The notes below the pieces were generated by a model. It saw nothing but the letters and a program-made list of their open reading frames with translations, searched no databases and was not told the DNA's origin. Source: Tachypleus tridentatus (Eukaryota; Arthropoda; Merostomata; Xiphosura; Limulidae). From it: a stretch of 64,000 bases of DNA. The translations under genes were made by a program, and so were the position numbers. Positions 12,861 to 25,900 of this stretch are shown piece by piece. The DNA is taken from NCBI RefSeq assembly GCF_004210375.1, contig NC_134830.1:4836001-4900000 (forward strand), read 5' to 3'. Position 1 is the first letter of the stretch, and every line of letters begins with the position of its first letter.

Positions 12861-12985
12861 CCCCTTCAGTGGCACAGTGGTATGTCTGCGGACTTACACA
12901 CTAAAAACCGGGTTTTGATACCCGTGGTAGGCAGAGCACAGATAGCCCATTGTGTAGCTTTGTGCTTAATTCAAAACAAACAAAC
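12861..12985 (+). repeat. Short tRNA-derived SINE
   Basis: It starts CCCCTTCAGTGGCACAGTGG (box A-like), has GGGTTTTGATACCCGTGG (box B-like), AGCACAGATAGCCCATTGTG, and the tail TTCAAAACAAACAAAC. Confidence 0.85.
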
Positions 12986-13033
12986 CTATGGCCAACATTA
13001 AGGAAAAAATAAACTAAATTTGTTAATTCTCAG

Positions 13034-13100
13034 AGGTGAGCACAGTGCAAATAGCCCATTTGGTAATATTTCGCTTAACAGCTTGAAAACAACAATCATG
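13034..13100 (+). repeat. 3' fragment of the short SINE
   Basis: GGTGAGCACAGTGCAAATAG, then CCCATTTGGTAATATTTCGC, matches the 3' half of the copy just upstream, strongly diverged. Confidence 0.5.
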
Positions 13101-13708
13101 TAATGGTGTTATTTTCAGAAAGTAGTTTAAAAGGACCTGCTCAACGAAAGTACAACGTTACAAAATAGTTTATCGTATTGGAGAGGACAGCTCAGATGAA
13201 ATGTTTTCGAGTGTACTCTCCAAATCAGACAATTTTTCTTTTAATTATTTCGGTTTCTGTTGCGTAAAGAATAATATATGTTTAATTATTTGTCTTCATT
13301 ATTATTCTGGATGCAGTATACTCTACATCCATAAAGTTAGTCTTTTACATGAATAACGCAATTACTTACACAATCAGTTTATGTGCTTTTTTAATATCGT
13401 TCAACTGTAGTTTGTACTTTTCGCACTTTAAACTGGAATTTAGAGCCAATAAAATAAGTTGTTCTCATGTGTATAATTCATTGTATATACAGTTACAAAT
13501 ACGTGTATTATTCAAGCATGTGACAGCTTTTTTATTTTTTTCTTTGTTGAAATTGTTCTTATATTCGTCTAAGGTTGTTTTCGTAATTTTATAAATTGAC
13601 GATAGATGGAAAGTTCTTTGACAAGGAAGTTTCTGCTAAGCCTAGTTGAAAATAACATTTAATTTGATTCAATTGGATTTTTCTTAAGCGTTTATTTAAA
13701 ATAGTTTC
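13101..13708 (+). promoter_or_regulatory. Sequence just upstream of presenilin exon 1 (5' UTR/promoter not resolved)
   Basis: This stretch directly precedes the start codon. The only firm mark is the in-frame TAA at 13697-13699, which fixes the start. No TATA box, initiator or CpG cluster convincing enough to place a transcription start is seen, and the 81-codon open frame at 13349-13594 has no recognised product. Confidence 0.3.
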
Positions 13709-13996
13709 ATGAACGAAAGTGACGACGAATTTTCAACTGAATATGATAGTTTGATGTCGAATGAAAGAAAGATGAATTTATCAAGTGCTCGGAATCAATC
13801 GAATCATACTAACAGTACTCTAAGTAGACCTGACGTTGCCGTTGGGACTAACACTGCTGTTAGTGTTAACGTTAACCTGTCTGAAGACTATGGAAACAAA
13901 TCATCTACAATGGGTGAAGAGTCTGAACAGATAGCTAAGAACCGAGAACAACAGTACAAACCTGCTGGTGCAGTTGAAAATACGAACTTTAGCATG
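13709..13996 (+). CDS. Psn: Presenilin coding exon 1 (residues 1-96)
   Basis: The start ATG at 13709 is supported by an in-frame TAA 12 nt upstream (13697-13699), so translation cannot begin earlier in this exon. It encodes a polar, Ser/Asn/Glu-rich cytosolic tail with no signal peptide, a poorly conserved part of the family. The exon ends in phase 0 at ATG|GTACGT. A second possible donor six bases on (GT|GTAAGA, exon end 14002) would keep frame and add two residues, so a minor isoform is possible. An upstream non-coding exon may exist but cannot be seen. Confidence 0.85.
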
Positions 13997-16900
13997 GTAC
14001 GTGTAAGATAAATTCAAGTATTTTACATTTAGTGTTCATACTAATAGTAATATTACTCAGTGATGTCGAGAAAACCCACCTGTAGAGAAATATATATGTA
14101 AAAACGGCTCGTTTGGGTTGAGAAAATATTTTACGTAGAGGAGCGAACAACGTTTCGGCCTTCTTTGGTCATCGTCAGGTTAGTCAGTGTTTGAGTGTTT
14201 CCTAAGTGATCAAAGCTGGATTTAAGTTTTTGAAATTTGAAATGGATGAGACAGCATCAAAAGGCAAGAGACCTCTTGTTAAACTTAAGTACTACATGAA
14301 GGATTAGGAGCACAATTGGTGTCTCATTTTTATGGGTTTATCATTATGTTCAGTTGAACCATGGTTGTTGCATTAGTGTATATGACTACCAGGGTGTAGG
14401 AATACTTTCATAAACAAAAGCATTAATTTGAAGATCTGAGGTTTAGGTGTTTCAACCTTGACAATGATGACAGTTCTTCTTATCATGAGTAGCTTTTTTT
14501 TTTATTATATATTTTTCATGAGATGCTTTGTTGCATGAAAATACGATATTTTCGTAACATTATAGAAATAGTGGTTGTCTGTTTCTACTGCATTACTCAA
14601 AAGATTCCCAATCATTAGAGACAGATATACTATATTATGCTTTTTCTGAATAATCTAAGTTACATTTGGTTATATTATGGTAATTTAGGTTTGATTAAGT
14701 TAGTATCTAGCTCAACTAGGTGATACTAATGATACATATGTAATCAAAACTGTATATGTTGCTCAAGTTGTTTTCATCTGACAACATACAGAATTGTCAT
14801 CTAATGTTAGTTTTTATTATTTGAAATTTGATTTCTTGTTTATTAACCCTTTTGCAATGGGCTCAGCATAATATATGCAAGTTTGTCTACACACTTGCAC
14901 ACATTAAGTGTTTGAACTATAACTTTTGATAAAGCATGTGTATCTTCACAAAATTTGGGAGACTTTTAATAAAGATTACAAGTTTTTTATACATAAAAAA
15001 TGATATTTGTTAATGATTAATTTATATTAAATATTTGTTTGTGAAAGTAGAATCTGCTTCATTACTAGTCTGAGTGCAAAGTGATTTCATGTTATCATTA
15101 AGAAAACTATTCTTTGTCCCAAAAATCTCGAACGTAATCTCTAAAACCTCCTAAACACATTTCAAATGTTTGTTTTAAGTAAGACTTTATATTTTATGTT
15201 ATTTTCTGTACTCTTAACTATGTGGGATCTGTCATTTGACCAACGTCATAACCATAATAAAAAAAGGCAATAAATATAAGTTGTGTGTTTTTCGTGTTAG
15301 AATGACAACATTATAACATGAAAATACAAATGTTTAGTCTGAGCAGATTAAGTCTCATAATGCTATGTATTTACATGTATATATATTATTTTTATTATAT
15401 TGACCTTCCAGTCGTGCCTAGCTAACATTACATAACTTGTCATGGTACACATGCACTCACGTTACATATCCAACAATATAAAACTGGCCTTTCATCTTCC
15501 CTGTCTTGGCTGTGTTTTAGTGGTCTAGTGTTTTGTACTATATAGTTACTTCAATTATTATACATAATATGTGTTTATAAACTATTATTATTTAGAAATA
15601 AGTTATGGAACTTATTTTTCCTAAAATACAGAACAAATAAATCTAGAAGTAAAGCAAACAATTATCTCTTCTCGTTACAACCTTTGAACTTTGTTGCTGC
15701 TGGACATGGATTGCTAAGCCTTTTAAAATTCTGCATGTGGAGGATATCAAAGAAATTATTTTTCTATGTTTTATATATACAGTTGAACAACCAAAAATAA
15801 CTCTACTGATACCATAGAATTATACTATAATTTATTAAGCTTAGTAACTAGGATGTATTTAGATTTAATAGTATATAAAACTTCAAGCAGACTAAAGACA
15901 CAACCTACCTTCATGAAATCTTGATTCAAAAGAACGTGGTAGTCTTTTCACAAATTAAAATGGCTGAGAGAACCACCAGTGGGACATTCTAAGCTGTTGA
16001 GTGGTTATTCACATGTCATATATTGAAATAAGTGTATTTAAGGGATCATTTCCAAAAATGAAAAGAGATGAATATGGCCACCATGTTTGATTCAGTACAT
16101 AAACCATATCTCAAAAGATATGAGATTCTTATTTTATATTCTAGCTTGTTAATATTGATAATTTCAGTTCCTAATTCATATAACACTATATACTTATGGT
16201 TATGACATCACAAACATCTTATTTTAAACAGTGTTGCATTCAAAATACCACATGGTTCACTAAAATCTGTATTTAGATGTGTTATTTTAATATTTACTTT
16301 TCAATTAAAAAATAACTCGTATGATATTAAAGTTTGAATTGTAATCTACAGTTTGATTCCAAACTTATCATAAAATAGTAGTTCAATAAAATTTTGAATG
16401 CAAGTCGCCAAACATAATGACATGACCTTTTGACCCATGCTTGTATCTAAATGAGTAATGTATCTTAAGTGATTAATTTGTAATGATAACATATTACATG
16501 GACATGGGATTAACTCAAGTTTATTAAGCAGGCTGAACTTTTTGAGATGTTCGGTTTATGGCTAAAAATACTACAAAAACAAAAGAAACCAGTTGAAGAA
16601 ACAGCACATTCTGATCATGTAATTAACCAAAATGCATTAAATGCAACTTTATTTACAGAAAGGGTATTTAAAAACAACTTAAAAATAGATCCAAGTCATT
16701 CTTTAGTACTTCATTATCATCAGTACAACTTGAAGTACCGAATAGTTTATCCTTTTGTTTTGTGGTTGTATTCTAGATGCAATTTGGACAGCAATAAATG
16801 TTCAGCCTAACTTCTTATGACTTCTTTTTATTATTTTGAATGTTACTTGTTTTTTGTTTTTTTTTTATGGCATACATCTTACAATTTACAGGTTGCTGGC

Positions 16901-19900
16901 TCAGATCCCTATCACTGAATATTCATGCCTTTTCAGCCATGAAGGACATTATAATACGATGGTCAAACTCACTATTCATTCGTAGAAAGAGTAACCCAAA
17001 AATTTGTGATGGGTAGTGTTGATTAACTGTTTTACCACTAGTATACCACTCTTAAATTAGAGACATCTAGCTCAAATAACATTAAGTAGCTTTAAGTGAA
17101 ACAAACAAGCAATTTTTTTGGCATAATTTCATTTCTTTTATAACCATAGAGCAGTATCTTTTTATTTTCAAATATTTAAAAGATATTATTTTTAGCATCA
17201 ACAATATTAACTGTCTCCCTGAGAAAGGGCTGAAGGCCACCTGGAGAGATCATCTGTTTCAACAAATGGCATCACTATACAGTAATGAGTAACTTTTCAG
17301 TCAGTTAGTGGACATAAAATGGCATCACATTAGGATGCTTAATGTTCCAGTTTGTACTGTCATTGCATTAGCAAAATGGGTGTATGCCATGAATCAGTAG
17401 GCTACAATACAACATGAAATATGAACATTAAAATAATAAATAAAAATTTTGGTGTAATCTACTCTTGAAACAGGACACTTAAGGACCCTTTGCAAGTACA
17501 CCCACTATCTGTTTGTTTGTTCCAAAAATAATGGTAATTTTAAAATTTTAACTGTAATAAGAAATAAAAACATTCAAAAGCATGTTTATTAATCAAACTG
17601 GAACCTAATGAATGTATATACTTTTGTTAATGAGAAACAAGATTACTTTTTGCCATTACAATAAAACTAAAGCTATTCCCTATTCCCTCTGTTGTTGAAT
17701 CTTTTGTCCTGTGATAAGTTGTCCAAATGCTTGAAAAAGTGGTGGTCAGTGGGTGACAGATCTGGGGAGTAAGTAAAGAGGGTGAAGCAATGTTTCATAG
17801 TCCATTTCATTGACCTTCTGCAAGGTCATGTGGCAGAGCATTATCATAAAGCAAGATTGGTCCTCTTCAATTGACTAATGCTGGCATTTTTTATGCAACT
17901 TTCTGTGAATTTCTTTCAGTCATTGACAGTAAACCTCTCCAGTTTCTTGAATTTGAGTTGAAGATGGTATGATCTTCATCTTAACCCTGTGTGGATGTCA
18001 GTTCCCAGCAGCATGACTTAGTTGACTTGCAGAGTACAATCTGCTGCACCCTAGCCATTCTACACCTGGGGAAACTTTCATTGGGTTTTGTTGTTTTTTT
18101 CCACACTTGAATGTGCTTCTCTGTTTTTCTGCCCATATGCACCACACCTTTTTCCAATGGGTGAAGAATATATTTGGTTCAGATGTGGTGCAGTCTCCCA
18201 CATCATATCTGATTCTCTCGTTTCAAGGTGAAACAAGAGGTATCCTTTAAGTGTTCAAAGTACACAAAGTATGCGAGTGGAGGTAATGTACCATATTGGA
18301 TGTTATAATTTTCCTATACTGAAAATGTATTTTTGATCGCTACTTACCTCTCTCACTTGCCACCATTTGTTCTGACTGAAATACCAGTGCTACAATTTTT
18401 TACAAAACTCGATATAAAAATTTGGTGGAATTGAAAAGAGGTAGTCACATGGGTAATGAGAGTGAGTGGCTCCCTCATTCGTGAAGGGTTGTCACATGAT
18501 AATTTGCATGAGATACACAATCAAATGAGTTTTTGTTTTGTTTTTTTGCATATAGAGAGCAGCACTGAACATGAATGACTACTTATGTAAGAGGTGGTAA
18601 GTGCCTATTGAAAATACATTTTCAGTATAGGAAAATTATGACTTTAGTTGACAATTAAGCTACCTTCCTTTGTATTCAGTTTCGGGTCCACTAATTCAGT
18701 GGGCAACCATGGCACCTGCATTTTAATATTAGGGTTGTACAATAAAATTAGAAATCCTAATGATTTAAATGTTGCTTCAATGTACAATAAGTATTTATTT
18801 CTTTAAAAACAAAATTGTGTGTGTTCACCTGCAAACACAGTTTGAATGGAATATCTCATATCAAGTTGGTATATTAATTTTTTGATAAAATTTCAGTTTC
18901 TCAGAAATGTCTTTTCTACAGTAGGATTTACAATAAACATCAACTGTTTTGTAGTAAATATACACTTTTATTTTCATTGCTGAAGAAACAAAGCTGACCA
19001 GTTAATCGTTGGGTATGTTTCTTTTTCTGAACAGTATGATCACTGTGTAGGCCGTGACCTCTTATATATAATAATAAAATTTATTTAAAACTTGTCATTA
19101 ATCTACATCAATAAATGTAACATGAAAACATGGTTTATTATTCAAAAATGCTTCAATCTGTGCTTGTCTGTTTCATGTAGTGCACATGCATCCTTATTCT
19201 TCTGTTCAGGTTTTATTGCTTCAATAATACATCTTTTGTAGTGTCTAAATACTTAGAATCACATGTTACAAACAAAAATATATAATGTCAGTATTCTGCC
19301 ATCTTGATTTTCTGAGCTATGAATACACGTGTAAAACCCACCAGAGAAGCCCTTCCAACCCTTCTCTGTCCTCCATGACAATTATAAATTATTTATAAAC
19401 ATGTTTATAACTAGTAAAAAATTAAAGTACTCCTCTACATAAATGTTATGATATTTTTATTTATTTTTTGACAGTGAAAGACTGTAGTTGAGAAGTGCTT
19501 GATTTGTGTTGAATAATAACAATTTTTGTTGTACTTATAGCTGAGTTAGAAATTCAGATAAACTGTAGTTGTCTTGGGACATTCTGCCCTGGTAATTGGT
19601 ATATTTTTTATATTTTAAAATGGAAATTTGAAATTGTTTCAATTACCTGGATAGTTGAAACACTTGGAAACACTAATTTTGATTACTTGATTATTTTTGT
19701 GGTGTTAAATTATTTGTCAAACATCTCCAGGTTTTCAGTTTAACAGTTCAGTTGTTGTGTTAACAATATTTTTTCAGCATGCACATAAAACTGTCTTTAA
19801 TGTCAAACTTGTTATGTTCCTCATGTGTGTAGTATGGGGAAGTTTTGTCTCTTAAATTGTATCTAAAACATTTTTATTTGATTCAGTTAATGCACACAAG

Positions 19901-22900
19901 ACTTGATTAATCATTATCTGTGTATAATAAAAATTATTTCACCTTTTAATATTCAGGTAATATATATATACACATTTCTTTGTATTACAGGAACGTGGGT
20001 TAGAAAATACAGACGTAACTTTTCAAGGTAGTGGATTAAGTGTTGATGGTACGAGAGATGACCAGGTTACATCTTCAGGAGGGCCTGCAGATCAGGTTTG
20101 GGATGAAGAAGAAGAGGAGGAACTGAAGTACGGTGCAAAGCATGTTATCAAGTTGTTTGTTCCTGTCACGTTGTGCATGCTTGTTGTTGTGGCAACAATA
20201 AGTTCCATCACATTCTACACAGAAACTAATGTTTATTTGTAAGTACACAGTTTTATTTTGTGAAGTGAATATGACAGTTGAAAGTATATCCTCTTTATAA
20301 CTCCCTGTGTGAATTTATTAATAACTCGATATCTTGGTGATAACAAAAATTAATTTGCATTAGGAACAAATTAAACCATTCTTGCTCATCAAATTACTAA
20401 AAACTGAGTTGTTTAGAACAATGAATTTTTTTTAGCAGTAGTTGAATTTAACATTAGTGGTATCTTGTTGTAATGGCAAAATTTTCATTGCATTGTACCG
20501 AATACTCCAATAATTTTCAACAATGTACAACAGTAGCACCAAATGTTGATATCCAATGAATTTTATTGTGATCACATTTGCTAATTTCCTCTAAACTATG
20601 ATGGGTCACTGAGATAGGCAAATTTGACCTGAAAGTGTTAGACATGTTGTGCTATACAATAAAACTGCTGAAAATAATTACCATGGTAAAAAAACCAGCA
20701 CAAAAGACTAGTATTAATGAATACTTAACTGTTCTTCTTTAGGACTGAAAATAGTGCAGGATATAAAAGTGTTTAGTAATACATCTGAAAAGAAAATACA
20801 TGTCTTATAAGCAGGAATTATTTGTTACAGGAGACATAACATTTTCCTTATTGTTACTTTCTCAGCTTTCATAGCTACCTCAGTAACACTTTCTGTTCAC
20901 ATGATGTCTTTCTCATATTTATTACCCCACATATTTAAATAGTTGGTTGTTCTTCTCTGAAGGTAAAGCACTTGAGATTCTTCATCTGTTGAAACATACT
21001 TCCAGAAGTTGTGTTTGTCAACCAATTCAGATGGGGTTGGTGGAAAATTCATAGCTGTGTTAATGAATAAGAATAGCATGTGTGTTTTTTATCTTCAACA
21101 GTCTCAAGTGGTTGATGATTGTTATAAAAATTCAGGGATCAAAATATTGTATTCCGAAACTCCAGAGACATTTATCCTTGCTTGAGAAATTTCATTTTTT
21201 TAATTGACTTTCCTTATTGGGAATGCATGGTCCATCCATATTCCTGTAGTTATGACCAGTGAAAGTGAAAACAATTCATAAAGAAATGCAGTTTTACTTG
21301 AGGAAATGTAATCTTCCTGACAGCTTTCACCGAAACAAATGTACTTTTATTTCTTTATTTGTACACAGATTTAGCCTCCCCCTAATCCAGTTTCCACTGG
21401 TCTTGATTAGTATAATATTGAAATGTTTAGTTTCTCTGCTATTAGTCATTAGTTACACTTAGCCATCTTCAACAAGAAGAATGTTAAACATTTATAATGC
21501 TTTCCTGTATTGTTCATTTAATGTCATTATGTTAGTTTTATTTGCCATGGTAATAAACAGGTTATAGTCCTGTGCTCTCTTACTCTTTGTGACTTCATTT
21601 TCTTATGGCCTTTAGAATCATGAAAGCATTAGTATTTGTTTTCCATTTCCTGATTTTTTATAAGATTCAAATCTCAGAATTCCTCTAATAAGTGTTGTGA
21701 AATTTTTTGTCCAGATTGTATAAAACATGCTTAACACTGATCCAAACCTAAATTCATCTTTGTGTGACCCTCAACACTTGTGAGGTCTCAAGTTGGAAAG
21801 TTTGATCGTAAGAGTTCTTGTGTATCTCTACGGGAAATTGTACCTATTTTTAGTAAAGCATAATTTATTCTGTCTGCTTATCCTATTACATCTGTTTAGT
21901 GTCACCAGACTTTACTGGCAGTTGAACAAGACTTTAACCAGGACTCTACACTTTAGTTCTCTGCCTTCACAGCTAAATGTTTACAAATACATCTCAGATA
22001 GACTTGAATAAGCAGCTCTGTGGCCTTAAGTCTTGCTCAGTTCCCCATCTGTACATCAGTTTCTTAGAGGTGTAAGCCCTGCCTCTGACCTGTGTAAATT
22101 TTTGGCTTGAGGTTATGAATCAGGTAGTCTTGATTTTTTGCAACCTGTATAAACAATCAAAATTTATGAGATGCAAGTATTGTTATCATTTTTGAGTTCC
22201 TAGATTGAACCCACTACTGAAACAGCAAGTTTTTATACTAACTATTGGTCTGAATAAGATACTTCAAAGGATGGTCCTTTTGGTCAACAGGTCTTTATAT
22301 GATTGTTTCTGTTGGGTTATCTTAACTGGATCTTTACGTCATCTTAATGTGAAATATTTCTGCATTTTCATCCCTGGTTTGAAATGTTTTAACAGATACT
22401 AACATCTTGACATGTACATATTTTTTCATTATGGTTTTTTCTGTAGATAGGGGCTCCAGCTGTAAGGTTCTGCACAGTGTATCATTATGGCCAGTTCAAC
22501 TCTGGTCCTGTTTGGATGTCTGACACATCTAAAATGAAAACTTTCTTATACATTTTACCTCTACACAGCTAATAAATACATATTAGTATGTGTTGGACCT
22601 ATATAGAGAATTTTTATATATGTTAAAAGTATTTTAATGACAAAGTTTACAGTTCTATGTAATTATAAGAAGTGATATGACAGAAAAGTTCACAAAAGAT
22701 TTATATTTAAACACTCGTAAAATATCCTGTAAACATCCTTATTATCATGGTATGTAATTTATTATTTAACTAGCAGACAACTGCAACATTACTTTTTAAG
22801 TACAGGATTGTAGGCCTAAACTGTGGTCAATTGTATTTCTAGTCCACTAACTTGATCGGAAGCATATGAATGCCAGATCTTAAGCTGATGTATCAGAACT

Positions 22901-25900
22901 TTCACTTTCAAAATAATAGAAAATAATTCTAATTACAGACACTGAAACCTACATGTCAACTTGTCTTAACCTAACATTAGTTAAGCCTTTATTAAGTATG
23001 GTCTTATTTAATAAAGAGATAAGTTACCAGTGTAACTTGTGTATAGTTTTTACTCTAATTATAGCTAAATTTTACCATACCTTTCTTTCAGTTTTGCTGT
23101 CTAGATATTTATTTTATGGTTTTAGTACACAGACTAATATCAGTATTGGGCTATAAATACTGTTGGTGCTAAGCAATATGAAATCCATTGTTAAAAGCTC
23201 ATATCAGACAGTTTAATTTTATAAAAGTAATAGATAGATTGTGTATGTGTTTATTTATATATATCTCACCATTATAAACCTTTATTCATTAAACTAGGTC
23301 ATTAATTGTTTCTTATTTCAGTATGTTTCTTTTCCACTCCAACTTAATAGGGATTACATACAATGTATTTTTTTATAATGGTTGTGAGTGTAATATACAA
23401 CATGAGAAAATTTTCAATGAGTTTTTATGCCTTCACAATTTAGCTAAGATTATGTGATTAATTTGAAAGTTGTAATATGTGTATGTTTACAGTATAATGT
23501 TGAATTGTAGGATCTACACACCATTTACTGATCAGACAGTGGACACAGGAACCAAAGTGTGGCAGTCATTTGCGAATGCTTTCATTTTGATGGGAGTCAT
23601 AGTATGTATGACTGTTCTTCTGATTCTTCTCTACAAGTTCCGCTGTTACAAAGTAAGTTGTCATGCTTCTAACATAGACAGAGTTACAGCACACTTTGGA
23701 AAGCCACAGGGTTGTTATTTTGTAAAATTATCAAACAGCACGTGAGTTTTTGTACAAAAATGTGTCATTTAAATACTAAAAACTTTGTTTTTTTCTTTCA
23801 GGTTATTCATGGATGGTTAATAATATCTTCTCTTATGTTACTGTTCCTGTTTTCTTACATATATTTAGGGTAAGTTCTATAAACATTTACTTGTAGAATA
23901 ACCTTAAAACTGTCACTTCATGTTAAACATAAAGTATTGGTATCAATTATGTACTTGAGAGCATATCAATGTAAACTGAAGATATTTTGTATACACACAT
24001 CAAAATGTTTAGTTGAGCATTATATGTTGAAATGTTCTGAAATGAATCAAACCAGACAGTTTACATTTTCAAATATGTTACTTTATTTTGAATTTAATTT
24101 AACTTTTATGTCCTCTATTTTCATCTGACCAGTTTACACTAAAACTAAATGTATTGGCAAATGTGAATAACATTGGAACAAAAACATGAATTAATTGCTG
24201 TATGTTAAATTTTTATTTTTCCAATGTTTCTTTACTCAGTATATAATAAGTACCTGAATGACTTAACTAAGGTTTATATTTATAAGTTATATTTACAAAA
24301 CAAACGTTGTAACAACAGTTCTAATACAGCTAAAATAACACAGTTTAAGATTTGTTTCCATGATTCCTGACCAAACCAAATTAAAAACATAATATAGTTA
24401 TATTCTGATATTACAAAATCATGTGTAATATTAAAATTTTGATAGTAGTATCCACAATAATGTGTTTGAACACTAGGTTTTTGTTAGTTAACATGTAATG
24501 AAAATTACTTAGGTTCCACCTGTAACCTGGATACTCTTTCTTTATACAGCTTGAACAGATTTGAAACTTGTAGGTTACAGAAAACTTGAATACTGTATTC
24601 AGAGTTTCTAAAGTAAACTTACTCTAAAGAAACCTGAAAATCAAAATGTTTGTATGATTTTTTTTAAGCTTGTAATTTAAACATTTATTTCCTGTGTAAC
24701 GAGAACTGCCACTTACTGAAGACAAGTCTTGCCCAGGATGTATAGTTTGTCTACAAGCCCACTGAACTAAAGTTTCATGCTTTCTCTAGCTTTAGTAATA
24801 AGGTTGATTTCATATTTACAATAAAAGGTACATTTAGAAGAACATTTCTACTACTACATTATTTAAAAGAAAATTTTTCATCTGCATCAGTGATGGAAGA
24901 TGTGGGAGTGGCATCAACAGGTATAGTGAGACTTCACTGTTAGTAATTGAAGTGAAAAGCAACAACACGTAACATAATTAATGAACCTTCCAATATACTC
25001 CTTTCTTGTGAAAATTATCACTTTCATTTCTTTTTAAAATATAAAATCATTACTGTTGTATTTTGTTGTATGTTATTACTTGCTACTGTGTTTGTTAAAA
25101 GAATTAAAATCATTAATTCAAAAATATACTTACCGTCCACTGACACTATAGCTATTTCTCAATATTCATTGTTTGTCCATTCTAAAATATACTTACCGTC
25201 CACTGACGCTATAGCTATTTCTCAATATCCATTGTTTCCACTGTTTGTCCATTTAAGCATTAGAACAATTTCTACAGCCTTTATACCCCACATTAATGCC
25301 TTAGACAAATTCTAATTTGCAGATTTCTTCACCAACTTACATGCACCATTTATCTAGATCAGTGGTTTCCAACCTTTTTTATGCCCTGCACCTCTAAAAA
25401 ATCTTAATATGTTCTCACACCCCTCACAGTAATTATTTATTTAAGAATAAAGGTGAAGGGGGCCAAAACAGATTTTTATATTTAGTTTTTAATGATATGT
25501 AAATAAAAACAAAACATTTTGAAAAGAAAAATTATTACAACAAACTAAAAGTTGCATAAACCTTACATGGTCTACAAAAATATAAATTTTCATCCATGCA
25601 TGAAATGAAATTTCTTTGAATTTGAAATGTTCAAATGTTCATAAGCCAATTTAAATTTAATGACTTCTTTGTTCTTGTTTACTTCTTACGAGTTTTTCAA
25701 AGCATGGCACTTTGTTGCTGTTAGCAATCTGCAAGTCTGCTTGTGCCCCCAAGCGATTTCTAGATTTTGTCTTGATTGACAAAAGGGCACTAAATCCAAA
25801 CTCACATAAGTATGTCGTCGTGAATAGGATGAGCACATTTAGTGCTCTTTCACAAAGTCTTGGAAACATGTCCATTGTCGAACACCAATATTGTTCCAAA

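Noticed and set aside
20897-21079. Minus-strand 60-codon frame as an old gene fragment in intron 2
   Set aside because: The peptide looks polar and protein-like but matches no family I can name; a database search would be needed to raise it above chance.
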